From assembly GCF_004124325.1 (NCBI RefSeq), contig NZ_QBDT01000001.1:6882001-6946000 (forward strand): a DNA stretch of 64,000 bases, given 5' to 3'. Shown here one piece after another: positions 15,872 to 24,108 of the stretch (positions are counted from its first letter, which is position 1; each line of letters starts with the position of its first letter). Source of the stretch: Streptomyces sp. L2. GTDB taxonomy: Bacteria; Actinomycetota; Actinomycetes; Streptomycetales; Streptomycetaceae. A model generated the notes under the pieces. The model did no database searches, was not told the DNA's origin, and worked only from the letters and a program-made list of their open reading frames with translations. The translations under genes were made by a program, and so were the position numbers.

Positions 15872-16803
15872 CAGCTCTCCTCCTCGTTCCAGCGGCCGGC
15901 CTTCAGGAACGCGACCACCATGATCACGACCAGGGCGAAGTTGACGACGGACATCGCCGCGGACTCGCCGATGTCGGAGTCCTTGAGCTGGTACATGAAG
16001 ACCGTGGTGGTGGCCGTGTCACTGGCCGGACCGCCGTGGGTCATGCTCCAGATGACCGGGAACGAGTTGAAGACGTTGATCAGGTTGATGACCACGCCCA
16101 CCAGGAACGCCGGGCGCAGCAGCGGGAGCGTGATCCGCCAGTAGGTCTGCCAGGTGCCGGTGCCGTCCACCCGTGCGGCCTCGTACACCTCCTCCGGCAC
16201 GGTCTGCAGACCGGCCAGCAGGGTGTACGTCGTGAACGGCAGGGAGACGAAGACGGCGACGAACATCATCCACGGCCAGGCCGTGCTGGGCTCGCCGAGC
16301 CAGTCCTTGGGACCGTCGATCAGGCCGAGGTCGGTCATCAGAGTGTTCAAGACGCCGGCGGTCTGGTTCAGCATCCACTTGAAGCCGATGGCCGTCATGA
16401 CCACGGAGGCCGCCCAGGGGGCGATGAGCGCCCAGCGGGTGACGCGGCGGCCGGGGAACCTCTGGTTGAACAGCTGGGCCAGCGCCAGCGAGACCACCAT
16501 GGTCACCGCCACGACGACCAGCGTCCAGACGACGGTGGCCAGCAGCACGGAGGACAGCGAGGACTCGTCGAAAAGCTTCTCGTACTTGCCGAATCCGGCC
16601 GAGCCGCGGACGAATCCGCTGATGCTGATGCGCAGGAACGAGGTCCGCACCATCTCGACGACGGGCCAGACGACGACCAGCAGGATGAGCAGGACGGCGG
16701 GGCCGATCCAGGGGAGCGGTCCGAGCCGGGCGAACCCGGAGCGCCGGGGCGTGCCGGCGCTCCGGGCGCCGCGGGCCGGCGAGGTGGACGAGTGGGTGGA
16801 CAC
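15871..16803 (-). CDS. Carbohydrate ABC transporter permease, MalF-like
   Basis: 310-aa permease; GTG at 16803 with AAGG a few bases upstream, placed 44 bases after the binding protein gene. A ~28-residue polar N-terminus precedes the first helix (WIGPAVLLILLVVVWPVVEM). The EAA loop reads EEVYEAARVDGTGTWQTYWRITLP around residue 215. Works with the downstream MalG-like subunit and the lipoprotein upstream to import a sugar; no ATPase is encoded locally. Confidence 0.92.
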   Translation of the reverse strand: MSTHSSTSPARGARSAGTPRRSGFARLGPLPWIGPAVLLILLVVVWPVVEMVRTSFLRISISGFVRGSAGFGKYEKLFDESSLSSVLLATVVWTLVVVAVTMVVSLALAQLFNQRFPGRRVTRWALIAPWAASVVMTAIGFKWMLNQTAGVLNTLMTDLGLIDGPKDWLGEPSTAWPWMMFVAVFVSLPFTTYTLLAGLQTVPEEVYEAARVDGTGTWQTYWRITLPLLRPAFLVGVVINLINVFNSFPVIWSMTHGGPASDTATTTVFMYQLKDSDIGESAAMSVVNFALVVIMVVAFLKAGRWNEEES

Positions 16804-16847
16804 GAGGACCTTCCGGTGTCTGCGGTCGTGCGGGGTGGACGAGCGGA

Positions 16848-18113
16848 CTACTGGTCGGCCTTGGCGGCCTCGGCCGACTTCTGCAGGTCGCCCAGGACCT
16901 TCGCGGGGTCGCCGTCGACCGCAGTGCCGCCGTTCTTCTTGATCTCGGCGGAGACGGCGTCCCAACTGGTGTCGCCCAGCGGGTAGAAGACGGCGTCCGG
17001 CAGCTGGGCGAAGAACGGCTTCAGGTCGTCGTGCTTGCCGTTCGACCGCATCTCGGCCAGCGTGTCCTCGGTGACCGGCATCAGGTTGTAGGTCTCGTCG
17101 AACTTGAGCGTGTTCTCCTTGGAGTACGCGAAGTCGAGGAACTTCCTGATCTGCGCCTGGTGGCCATTGTCCTTGAACGCCATCATCCAGTCGGCGACAC
17201 CGAGCGTGGACTTCAGCGGGCCGGTCCTGCCCGGGATGGGCGCGGTGCCGTAGTCGATCTTGCCGTCCTTCGCCATCTGGATCAGGGACGGGTGGCCGTT
17301 GAGCATCGCGGCCTTGCCGGCGGCGAAGTCCGCGAAGGCGGTCTTGCGGTCGGTGGTGGCGGGGTGGGCGTAGGTCAGGCCGGGGTCGACGAGGTTGGAC
17401 TTCAGCCACTTGAACGTATCGATGTTCTGGGGGCTGTTCAGCGTGTACGCGCCGGAGGAGTCGGTGTAGCCGCCGCCGTTGCCCAGCTCCCAGATGAGGC
17501 TCTCGCCCTGGGCCTCCTCGGGGCCGAGCGGCAGCGCGTACGGCGTGACCCCGGGGACCTTCGCCTTGATCTTCTCGGCGTCGGCCTTCAACTCGGCCCA
17601 GTTCTGCGGCGCCTTGGCGATCCCGGCCTTCTTGAAGATCGCCTTGTTGTAGAACAGGGTGCGCGACGAGGACACGAACGGGATGCCGTACTGGACCCCC
17701 TTGACCTCGCCCGCCTTCGCGAAGCTGTCGATCAGGTCGGCCTGGGTTCCCACCGACAGCACGTCGTCCGCCTTGTACAGCAGGTCGTCGGAGACCTTGT
17801 CGGCGTAGCCGCCCGTCTGGAGGACGTCGGGCATGTTGCCGCTCTGGATCATCGTCTTGACCTGGGCGTCGATGTCGTTCCAGTTGATGACCTGGACGTC
17901 CACCCTGATCTTGGGGTTGGCGGCGGTGAACCTCTTCGCCACGTCCTTCCAGTAGAGCGTGGAGCTGTTGGACGCCTTGTCGCCGTAGTCCGCGGCGACC
18001 AGCTTGAGCGTCACGGTGCCGTCCGCCGATCCGCTCCCGCCGCCACCACAGGCGGAGAGGGTGAGCGCGCCCACCGCGCAGGCGACGGACAGGGCGAGTA
18101 CGCGCTTGTTCAT
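16848..18113 (-). CDS. Extracellular sugar-binding lipoprotein
   Basis: 421-aa solute-binding protein, first gene of the sugar operon. The start ATG at 18113 with AGAGG upstream gives a lipoprotein signal peptide ending in the lipobox LSAC (Cys about residue 22), followed by a Gly/Ser linker. The rest is a family 1 (MalE-like) binding protein: WNDIDAQVKTMIQSGNMPDVLQTGG and later PFVSSSRTLFYNKAIFKKAG are typical. Expected to be anchored outside the membrane and deliver a mono- or oligosaccharide to the two permeases. Confidence 0.94.
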   Translation of the reverse strand: MNKRVLALSVACAVGALTLSACGGGGSGSADGTVTLKLVAADYGDKASNSSTLYWKDVAKRFTAANPKIRVDVQVINWNDIDAQVKTMIQSGNMPDVLQTGGYADKVSDDLLYKADDVLSVGTQADLIDSFAKAGEVKGVQYGIPFVSSSRTLFYNKAIFKKAGIAKAPQNWAELKADAEKIKAKVPGVTPYALPLGPEEAQGESLIWELGNGGGYTDSSGAYTLNSPQNIDTFKWLKSNLVDPGLTYAHPATTDRKTAFADFAAGKAAMLNGHPSLIQMAKDGKIDYGTAPIPGRTGPLKSTLGVADWMMAFKDNGHQAQIRKFLDFAYSKENTLKFDETYNLMPVTEDTLAEMRSNGKHDDLKPFFAQLPDAVFYPLGDTSWDAVSAEIKKNGGTAVDGDPAKVLGDLQKSAEAAKADQ

Positions 18114-18131
18114 GGCAAAGACCGCCTCTTT

Positions 18132-18257
18132 CACGAACCGGTAGTGGTCCCTGCTGGGGGACTGATGCACGAACGGTGGCCCACATGCGCAGTTGATGTC
18201 AAGAGTTGTTTGTTTCTCGCGACTTCCATGCATGATTGAGCAAGCCACCCGTTCGTG
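18132..18257. promoter_or_regulatory. Candidate DeoR operator set: three CACGAAC motifs
   Basis: CACGAAC occurs at 18132-18138 and 18168-18174 on the plus strand and as GTTCGTG at 18251-18257. The last two lie within a longer inverted repeat: CACGAACGGTGGC at 18168-18180 against GCCACCCGTTCGTG at 18244-18257, differing by one inserted C. They flank both divergent promoters. Spacing of the arms (~63 bases) suits looping by a tetrameric DeoR-type repressor. Confidence 0.55.
18173..18202 (-). promoter_or_regulatory. Candidate promoter of the sugar operon
   Basis: On the minus strand a consensus -35 TTGACA (18202-18197) is followed after 18 bases by CACCGT as a weak -10, about 60 bases before the binding-protein ATG. 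The -10 overlaps the CACGAAC motif at 18168-18174, consistent with repression at that site. Confidence 0.5.
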
Positions 18258-18270
18258 AGGAGTTCAGACC

Positions 18271-19059
18271 ATGTCCAAGCCCGACCGCTGGAACGCCCTG
18301 ATGGAGCTGATGGCCGCCCATGGGCGGGTGGATGTGGAGGAAGCCGCGGTCGCGCTCGACGTCTCCACCGCCACGATCCGCCGTGACCTCGACGAACTCG
18401 CCGAGCAGCAGATGCTGGTGCGCACCCGCGGGGGCGCGATCGCCCACGGGGTCTCCTACGAACTGCCGCTGCGCTACAAGTCGTCCCGCCACGCGTCCGA
18501 GAAGCAGCGCATCGCGGCCGCCGCCGCCGACCTGGTCGGCGAGGGCGCGGTGGTCGGACTCAACGGCGGCACCACCACCACGGAGGTCGCCCGCACCCTC
18601 GCGGTCCGCGCCGGCGGGCTGGAGGCCGGCGGCACATCACCCGCGCTCACCGTGGTGACCAACGCGCTGAACATCGCCGGCGAACTCGCCGTACGGCCGC
18701 AGATCAAGATCGTGACCACCGGCGGAGTGGCCCGGCCGCAGAGCTTCGAACTGGTCGGCCCGCTGACCACCGGGGTCCTCGACGAGGTCGTCCTCGACGT
18801 GGCGGTGCTGGGCATCGACGGGATGGACGCGCACCTGGGGATCATGGCCCACCAGGAGGACGAGGCCGGCGTCAGCAGGCGCTTCGCCGAGCGGGCGCAC
18901 CGGGTCGTGGTCGTCGCGGACTCCTCGAAGCTCGGGCGGCGCGCCTTCGCCCGCATCTGCGGTCTCGACCGGGTCGACACGCTGGTCACGGACGCCCGGA
19001 TGTCCGGCGAGATGACGGACCGCCTGACGGAGGCGGGCGTCAGGGTGACCGCCGTCTGA
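18271..19059 (+). CDS. DeoR-family transcriptional regulator
   Basis: 262-aa sugar-phosphate responsive repressor. The N-terminal DeoR winged helix is clear (VDVEEAAVALDVSTATIRRDLDELAEQQ, residues ~25-52) followed by RTRGGAIAHG. The effector domain shows LNGGTTTTEVARTL and, later, the DGMDAHLGIMAHQEDEA and VVVADSSKLGRRAFARIC segments typical of the ISOCOT-fold sensor. It is divergent from the sugar import and catabolism operon and most likely represses it, being relieved by a phosphorylated intermediate such as tagatose- or galactosamine-6-phosphate. AgaR is the closest functional analogy, by context. Confidence 0.92.
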   Translation: MSKPDRWNALMELMAAHGRVDVEEAAVALDVSTATIRRDLDELAEQQMLVRTRGGAIAHGVSYELPLRYKSSRHASEKQRIAAAAADLVGEGAVVGLNGGTTTTEVARTLAVRAGGLEAGGTSPALTVVTNALNIAGELAVRPQIKIVTTGGVARPQSFELVGPLTTGVLDEVVLDVAVLGIDGMDAHLGIMAHQEDEAGVSRRFAERAHRVVVVADSSKLGRRAFARICGLDRVDTLVTDARMSGEMTDRLTEAGVRVTAV

Positions 19060-19203
19060 CCGAACGGTCACCCGCCGGCTCTTGACGTGCCCCTCGGCTT
19101 GGCGCACTCTTTGGCGGAACCTGCGCGATGCTGCATGGAATCAATCACATTCTTGCAAAGCTTCCCTCGCGCATCCCTCTCGCTCCTCTTCCTGGAGACC
19201 CCC

Positions 19204-20997
19204 ATGAGACGGCGCCAACTGGCCGGTACGGCCGCAGCTGCCGCGGTGATCGCCGCCGGCACCCTGTTCATCGCACCGACCACGGCACAGGCGGACCCGG
19301 TGGCCGCCAACACGAGCACCCCCATCGGCGTCAAGCCCATGATGGGCTTCAACGACTGGGCCCGGTTCACCTGTCAGGCCCAGGCCCGGCTGGACGGAAC
19401 GACGGACGGCTACTCCTTCCAGCAGTTCATGGAGGACCAGGCCGAGGCCATGAAGGACACCGGCCTCGTCGCGGCCGGCTACAAGAACCTCACCGTCGAC
19501 GACTGCTGGATGCAGCGCACCTCGGCCGGCTACCTGCACGGAGCCACCCACTGGGGCAGCAGCAGCCAGCCCGGCTTCGACTACGAACTCACCGGCTACG
19601 CCGACCACCTGCACAGCCTCGGCATGGACGCCGGCCTCTACACCACCTCCGGCGCCAACACCTGCCAGGGCGTCCCCGGCGGCATCATGGGGCACGAACA
19701 GGCCGACGCCGACTCGCTGGCGTACTGGGGCATCGACTCGATCAAGGTCGACAACTGCGGCACCACCTACGACAACCGCCAGGCGGAGCTGACGAAGTTC
19801 GCGAAAGCCCTGGACACCGCCACCGCGAACAAGACCCGCAAGATCCTCCTAAACGAGTCCGCACCCGCCGGCGCCGGGCCCGGCTCGTCCGAGAAGTACG
19901 ACGAGATGGACTGGGTCCGCGGCCTCGGCCAGATGTGGCGCATCGGCCCGGACATCTCCGTCTGGCACGCCAACACCAGCAACGCCTGGAACTGGCCGCA
20001 CGGCGGCGACTACTACGAGGGCGGCGTCTACCAGAACTTCCTCGACGACGTCCCCCTCGCCCGCTACAACAGCCCCGGCAACGTCAACGACGCCGACATG
20101 CTGCTGATCGGCGACAACAACCAGCTCACCCTGCCCGAGCAGCGCACCCAGTTCGCCGTCTGGTCGGCGCTGGGCTCCCCGCTCATGCTCAGCACCGACG
20201 TGCGCAAGATGGCCGCCGACCCGACGGCGTACGCCGAGCAGCTCGCCATCCTGAAGAACCAGGACATCATCGGCGTCGACCAGGACGACCTCGGCGCGGG
20301 CGGCTACCTCGTCGCCCACACCCCGTCGGCCACCTCCGGCATCGACGTCGTCGTCAAGCCGCTCGCCGGCGGCAAGCGGGCCGTGGTCGTCGTCAACAAG
20401 AACGCCTCGGCCACCACCTACCGGCTCGACCTCGGCAAGGTCGGCTTCGGCAACCTCGGCTGCACGCGGACCGCCCGTGACCTGTGGAAGCACACGAACA
20501 CCGGCGTGACCGACTCGATCACGGCGACGATCGGCTCCCACGACAACGTGATGTACACGATCGACCCCGGCACCTGTGGCGGGGCCACCCCGACCGGGCA
20601 GATCCAGCCGCCGCAGACCGGCTTCCAGCACGAGGCCCTCTGCCTGGACGCCTACGGCTCGACGGCCGGCAGCAAGGTCGCCCTGTACGACTGCCACGGC
20701 GGCGACAACCAGGCCTGGATCCGCAACGCCAACGGCACCATCGCCAACTACCGGAGCAAGTCCCTGTGCCTGTCCGGTGACGGCACCGGCCTGACGCTGG
20801 CGAACTGCGACGCGTCCGACGCCAAGCAGGTGTGGAGCTATAACCGGGCGGGGCAGCTGCGCAGCAACGGCGTCTGTCTGGACGTCAACGGGGGTGCCGT
20901 CGGCGACAAGAGCGCCGCCGTCACCACCTACACCTGCGGCGCGCACCAGCCCAACCAGACCTGGAGCGCCCCCTTCGCCACCCCTCCCGCCGCCTGA
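19204..20997 (+). CDS. Secreted GH27 glycosidase (alpha-galactosidase-like) with C-terminal ricin-type lectin domain
   Basis: 597-aa exoenzyme. The ATG at 19204 has GGAG upstream and starts a twin-Arg-like/Sec signal (MRRRQLAGTAAAAAVIAAG) with a cleavage site near TAQA-D. GH27 barrel: KPMMGFNDWARFTC near residue 40, the nucleophile Asp about residue 183 in SIKVDNCG, and the acid/base Asp in PGNVNDADML near residue 296. After a beta domain, residues ~470-590 form a ricin B / CBM13 module with repeated Q-x-W (NQAWIRN, KQVWSYN, NQTWSAP). GH27 also contains beta-L-arabinopyranosidases with this layout, so the substrate is not certain. It lies next to the DeoR-controlled sugar operon and may supply it. 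Confidence 0.91.
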   Translation: MRRRQLAGTAAAAAVIAAGTLFIAPTTAQADPVAANTSTPIGVKPMMGFNDWARFTCQAQARLDGTTDGYSFQQFMEDQAEAMKDTGLVAAGYKNLTVDDCWMQRTSAGYLHGATHWGSSSQPGFDYELTGYADHLHSLGMDAGLYTTSGANTCQGVPGGIMGHEQADADSLAYWGIDSIKVDNCGTTYDNRQAELTKFAKALDTATANKTRKILLNESAPAGAGPGSSEKYDEMDWVRGLGQMWRIGPDISVWHANTSNAWNWPHGGDYYEGGVYQNFLDDVPLARYNSPGNVNDADMLLIGDNNQLTLPEQRTQFAVWSALGSPLMLSTDVRKMAADPTAYAEQLAILKNQDIIGVDQDDLGAGGYLVAHTPSATSGIDVVVKPLAGGKRAVVVVNKNASATTYRLDLGKVGFGNLGCTRTARDLWKHTNTGVTDSITATIGSHDNVMYTIDPGTCGGATPTGQIQPPQTGFQHEALCLDAYGSTAGSKVALYDCHGGDNQAWIRNANGTIANYRSKSLCLSGDGTGLTLANCDASDAKQVWSYNRAGQLRSNGVCLDVNGGAVGDKSAAVTTYTCGAHQPNQTWSAPFATPPAA

Positions 20998-21027
20998 GAG
21001 GACGAGGCACGCGGCCACCACGGCCGA

Positions 21028-21067
21028 ACGGCGTCCGTCGACGGACCACTCCGCCGACGGGCGCCGT
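21028..21067. terminator. Strong hairpin between convergent GH27 and rocD genes
   Basis: Arms ACGGCGTCCGTCG (21028-21040) and CGACGGGCGCCGT (21055-21067) pair over 13 positions with one mismatch around a 14-base loop. It begins 31 bases after the glycosidase stop and ends 36 bases from the end of the opposing aminotransferase gene, so it can serve both. Confidence 0.7.
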
Positions 21068-21102
21068 CCCGCGTCTCACGACGCCCGGTCTCACGCCCCG
21101 GG

Positions 21103-22329
21103 TCAGCCGCTCGCGCCGAGCACCTTCTCCAGCGAGGCCAGCGCCGAGCGCAGTTCCTCGGCCGTGATCGTCAGCGGCGGGGCCAGCCGGATCGTCGAGC
21201 CGTGCGTGTCCTTGACGAGGATCCCCTCCCGCATCAGCCGTTCGCTGATCTCGCGGCCCGTACCGATGGCCGGGTCGACGTCGACACCCGCCCACAGCCC
21301 GCGCGAGCGGAAGCCGACCACGCCCTTGCCGACCAGCTCGGTCAGCCCGCCGCGCAGGATCACGCCGAGCTCGGCCGCCCGCCGCTGGTACTCGCCGGTC
21401 TCCAGCAGTTCGACCACCGCCGTGCCCACCGCCGCGGCCAGCGGGTTGCCGCCGAACGTGGAGCCGTGCTCGCCCGGGTGCAGCACACCCAGCACCTCGC
21501 GCCGGGCCACCACTGCCGACACCGGCACGATGCCGCCGCCCAGCGCCTTGCCGAGCAGCAGCACGTCCGGGACGACGTCCTCGTGCTCGACGGCGAGGGT
21601 GCGGCCCGTGCGGCCGAGTCCGGACTGGATCTCGTCCGCGATGAACAGGCAGCCCTTGCGCCGGGTCAGCTCCCGCACCCCCGCGAGGTAGCCCTCGTCC
21701 GGGATGATGACGCCGGCCTCGCCCTGGATCGGCTCGATCAGCACCGCGGCCGTCGTCTCGTCGACCGCCTCCTCCAGCGCGGCCAGGTCGTTGTAGGGCA
21801 CGATTTTGAAGCCGGGCGTGAACGGCCCGAAGCCGGCCCGGGCCGTCTCGTCCGTGGAGAAGCTCACGATGGTCGTCGTACGGCCGTGGAAGTTCTCCGC
21901 CGCGACGACGATCGTTGCCCGGTCGGCGGGGACGCCCTTCACGTCGTACGCCCATTTGCGGGCCACCTTGATGCCGCTCTCCACCGCCTCCGCGCCGGTG
22001 TTCATCGGCAGCACCATCTCCAGGCCGGTCAGCTCCGCGAGCCGCTCGGCGAACTCGGCGAGCCGGTCGTTGTGGAAGGCGCGGGAGGTCAGCGTCAGCC
22101 GGTCGAGCTGCTCGTGGGCCGCCTGGACCAGCGCCGGGTGCCGGTGGCCGAAGTTGAGGGCCGAGTAGCCGGCCAGCATGTCGAGGTAGCGGCGGCCGTC
22201 GACGTCCTCCACCCAGGTGCCCTCGGCGCCGGCGACGACCACGGGCAGCGGGTGGTAGTTGTGTGCGAGGACCGGCTCCTCCGCACGGATCAGGTCGGCG
22301 GACGTGCGCGTGCGCGCGGGTGCGGTCAT
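21103..22329 (-). CDS. rocD: Ornithine aminotransferase (ornithine-oxo-acid transaminase)
   Basis: 408-aa class III PLP aminotransferase converting ornithine and 2-oxoglutarate to glutamate semialdehyde and glutamate. Visible family marks: MLAGYSALNFGHRHP near the N-terminus, MNTGAEAVESGIKVARKW, the cofactor Asp in FIADEIQSGLGRTG and the PLP lysine in LLLGKALGGG. The ATG at 22329 overlaps the stop of the upstream dimethylargininase gene (ATGA), so they are co-translated. Together they suggest arginine or methylarginine breakdown through ornithine, though no arginase is present here. Confidence 0.94.
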   Translation of the reverse strand: MTAPARTRTSADLIRAEEPVLAHNYHPLPVVVAGAEGTWVEDVDGRRYLDMLAGYSALNFGHRHPALVQAAHEQLDRLTLTSRAFHNDRLAEFAERLAELTGLEMVLPMNTGAEAVESGIKVARKWAYDVKGVPADRATIVVAAENFHGRTTTIVSFSTDETARAGFGPFTPGFKIVPYNDLAALEEAVDETTAAVLIEPIQGEAGVIIPDEGYLAGVRELTRRKGCLFIADEIQSGLGRTGRTLAVEHEDVVPDVLLLGKALGGGIVPVSAVVARREVLGVLHPGEHGSTFGGNPLAAAVGTAVVELLETGEYQRRAAELGVILRGGLTELVGKGVVGFRSRGLWAGVDVDPAIGTGREISERLMREGILVKDTHGSTIRLAPPLTITAEELRSALASLEKVLGASG

Positions 22330-23138
22330 CAGCGGATCTCCTGGGTGCAGCACTTGATGCCACCGCCGGCCTTGTGGAACTCCGACAGGTCGACGGGGAC
22401 GGGGACGTAACCTTGGCCGGCCAGGCGCTCGGCCAGCGCCTCGGCCCGGGGGGCGATGAAGACGTGGCGGCCGTCGGACACCGAGTTCAGCCCGAACGCC
22501 ATCGCGTCGTCGCGGGTGGCGAGCACGGCGTCCGGGTACAGCCGCCTCAGCACCTCGCGGCTCCCGGGCGAGAAGGCCTCCGGGTAGTACACGATGTTGT
22601 CGTCGTCCAGCACGAACAGCGCCGTGTCCAGGTGGTAGAAGTACGGGTCCACCAGGGTCAGGCTGACCACGGGATGGCCGAGGAACTCCTGTGCCTCGCG
22701 ATGGGCCTCACGGGAGGTGCGGAACCCGGTGCCGGCGAGCACGTAGCGGCCGGTCCAGACCAGGTCGCCCTCGCCCTCGGACACCGACTCCGGCCGGTGG
22801 ACGTCGTAGCCCGCCGCCTTGAACCAGGTGTCGTAGTGGAGCGACTCCGGACGCCGCTCGGGCGCGTGGAACAGGGAGCCGAAGACCCGGCCGCCGACCA
22901 TGAACGCCGCGTTCGCGGAGAAGACCATGTCCGGCAGGTCCGGCGCCGGCTCGACCGCCTCGACGGTATGGCCGTGGGAGCGGTAGGCGCCGATCAGCGC
23001 CTGCCACTGCTCCTGGGCGAGGTCCACGTCGACGGGTGTGTCGGGATGCATCCAGGGATTGATCGCGTACTGCACGGCGAAGTGTCTGGGTTCGCAGACC
23101 AGGAAGCGCCGAGCGCGCGGCACACGACGTTCGAGCAC
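22329..23138 (-). CDS. ddaH: Dimethylarginine dimethylaminohydrolase-type amidinotransferase/hydrolase
   Basis: 269-aa member of the guanidino-modifying (pentein) superfamily that hydrolyses methylated arginine to citrulline and a methylamine. GTG at 23138 is preceded by GGAGGG. The opening FLVCEPRHFAVQYAINPWMHP, the DLPDMVFSANAAF stretch with its substrate-contacting Asp, and the C-terminal catalytic cysteine in GGGIKCCTQEIR are all in place. DDAH, arginine deiminase-like and N-succinylarginine enzymes share this fold; the size and the linkage to rocD fit DDAH as annotated in Streptomyces. Expression is probably set by the Lrp protein upstream. Confidence 0.85.
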   Translation of the reverse strand: MLERRVPRARRFLVCEPRHFAVQYAINPWMHPDTPVDVDLAQEQWQALIGAYRSHGHTVEAVEPAPDLPDMVFSANAAFMVGGRVFGSLFHAPERRPESLHYDTWFKAAGYDVHRPESVSEGEGDLVWTGRYVLAGTGFRTSREAHREAQEFLGHPVVSLTLVDPYFYHLDTALFVLDDDNIVYYPEAFSPGSREVLRRLYPDAVLATRDDAMAFGLNSVSDGRHVFIAPRAEALAERLAGQGYVPVPVDLSEFHKAGGGIKCCTQEIR

Positions 23139-23223
23139 AGAGGGTTCCCTCCGCTTTCTGTGTGTCACCAAGGGGTGACACCAACGGTAAGAACCCGGGC
23201 CGGGCCGCGACAAGAAAGGAATA

Positions 23224-23270
23224 CTGCGCACCTGCGCAGGATTGCTGCGTCTTCGCGGGACGGGACGCAG
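23224..23270. promoter_or_regulatory. Candidate Lrp/AsnC binding region upstream of ddaH
   Basis: Perfect palindrome CTGCGCA-CC-TGCGCAG at 23224-23239 followed by CTGCGTC (23245-23251) and its inverse GACGCAG (23264-23270), with one more CTGCGCA further on. Four or more spaced half-sites are what octameric Lrp-family proteins prefer. Lies between ddaH and the Lrp gene. Confidence 0.5.
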
Positions 23271-23302
23271 GACTTCTGCGCATCGTGCGGTTCAGCCCGA
23301 GG

Positions 23303-23788
23303 TCATTGCGGTGCGGCCTGCGTGGCCCCCGCCTCCGGACTGTCCGGCAGCAGGTGGGACAGCACCATCACGCTGATCGTCTTGCGGATGAACGGCTCGG
23401 CGCGGATCCGCTCCAGCACCTCCTCGAAGTGCTCCACGTCCCGCGCCCGCACGTGCAGCAGCGCGTCCGCGCCGCCGGTCACCGTCATGGCCGCCGTGAT
23501 CTCCGGATGATTGCGGACCACCCCCGCGAGCCGCCGGGGCGGGGCCGCGCCCTCGCAGTACACCTCGACGTACGCCTCCGTGCGCCAGCCCAGCGCCGAG
23601 GGCTGCACCGTCGCGGTGAACCCGGTGATCACCTCTGTCTCCCGCAGCCGGTCCACGCGCCGCTTCACCGCGGTGGACGACAGCCCGATCGCGGCACCGA
23701 TCTCGGCGAAGCTGGTCCTGGCGTTCGCCATCAGGGCGTTGACGATCCTCCGGTCGAGATCGTCGAACGAGACGTTCCTGCTGTTCAT
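23303..23788 (-). CDS. Lrp/AsnC-family transcriptional regulator
   Basis: 161-aa feast/famine regulator. An AsnC-type helix-turn-helix occupies residues ~8-60 (LDRRIVNALMANARTSFAEI then LSSTAVKRRVDRLRETEVITGF) and the C-terminal RAM effector domain follows (VTGGADALLHVRARDVEHFEEVLERI). It is 164 bases upstream of ddaH-rocD on the same strand and probably controls them in response to an amino acid such as arginine or ornithine. Autoregulation through the 23224-23270 repeats would act from downstream and is less certain. Confidence 0.92.
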   Translation of the reverse strand: MNSRNVSFDDLDRRIVNALMANARTSFAEIGAAIGLSSTAVKRRVDRLRETEVITGFTATVQPSALGWRTEAYVEVYCEGAAPPRRLAGVVRNHPEITAAMTVTGGADALLHVRARDVEHFEEVLERIRAEPFIRKTISVMVLSHLLPDSPEAGATQAAPQ

Positions 23789-23834
23789 GCGGGCACTGTA
23801 GTGACCCCGGGCCGGACTGGTCGCGCGGACCGCC

Positions 23835-24038
23835 CTACGACTGGGTGACGACCATGGCGAGCGTCAGCAGTCCCAGCACCACCCAGCCGAACCACAGCCA
23901 GCCGTTGCTGCCGAACGCGACCGTGTAGGCCGTCACGACGACGAGCCCGCCGACGGTCAGCGCCCCCATCGTCTTGGTGGAACCGTGCGTGGAGCCGTGC
24001 GTGGAGCCGTGCAGAGAACCGTTCGTGGAACCGGGCAT
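23835..24038 (-). CDS. Small membrane protein with N-terminal X-Gly-Ser-Thr repeats
   Basis: 67-aa protein starting at ATG 24038 with GGAGGG upstream. The first 21 residues are five tetrapeptides (PGST, NGSL, HGST three times), encoded by five 12-base units at 23977-24036. Two hydrophobic segments follow (MGALTVGGLVVVTAYTVAF and LWFGWVVLGLLTLAMVV), so it is likely an inner-membrane protein. I do not recognise the family. The gene is 70 bases downstream of ctaG on the same strand and may be in its transcript. Confidence 0.68.
   Translation of the reverse strand: MPGSTNGSLHGSTHGSTHGSTKTMGALTVGGLVVVTAYTVAFGSNGWLWFGWVVLGLLTLAMVVTQS
23977..24036. repeat. Five 12-base tandem repeats within the small membrane protein gene
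   Basis: On the plus strand the units are variants of GTGGAGCCGTGC; the second and third are identical. The period is a multiple of three, so copy number can change without breaking the frame. They encode the X-G-S-T repeats. Confidence 0.85.
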
Positions 24039-24108
24039 CGCGACACCCTCCTCATGGGCCGACCCCACCATGGTGCCGCGACTCCCGCCCCAAGGGCATA
24101 CCCCGTAC

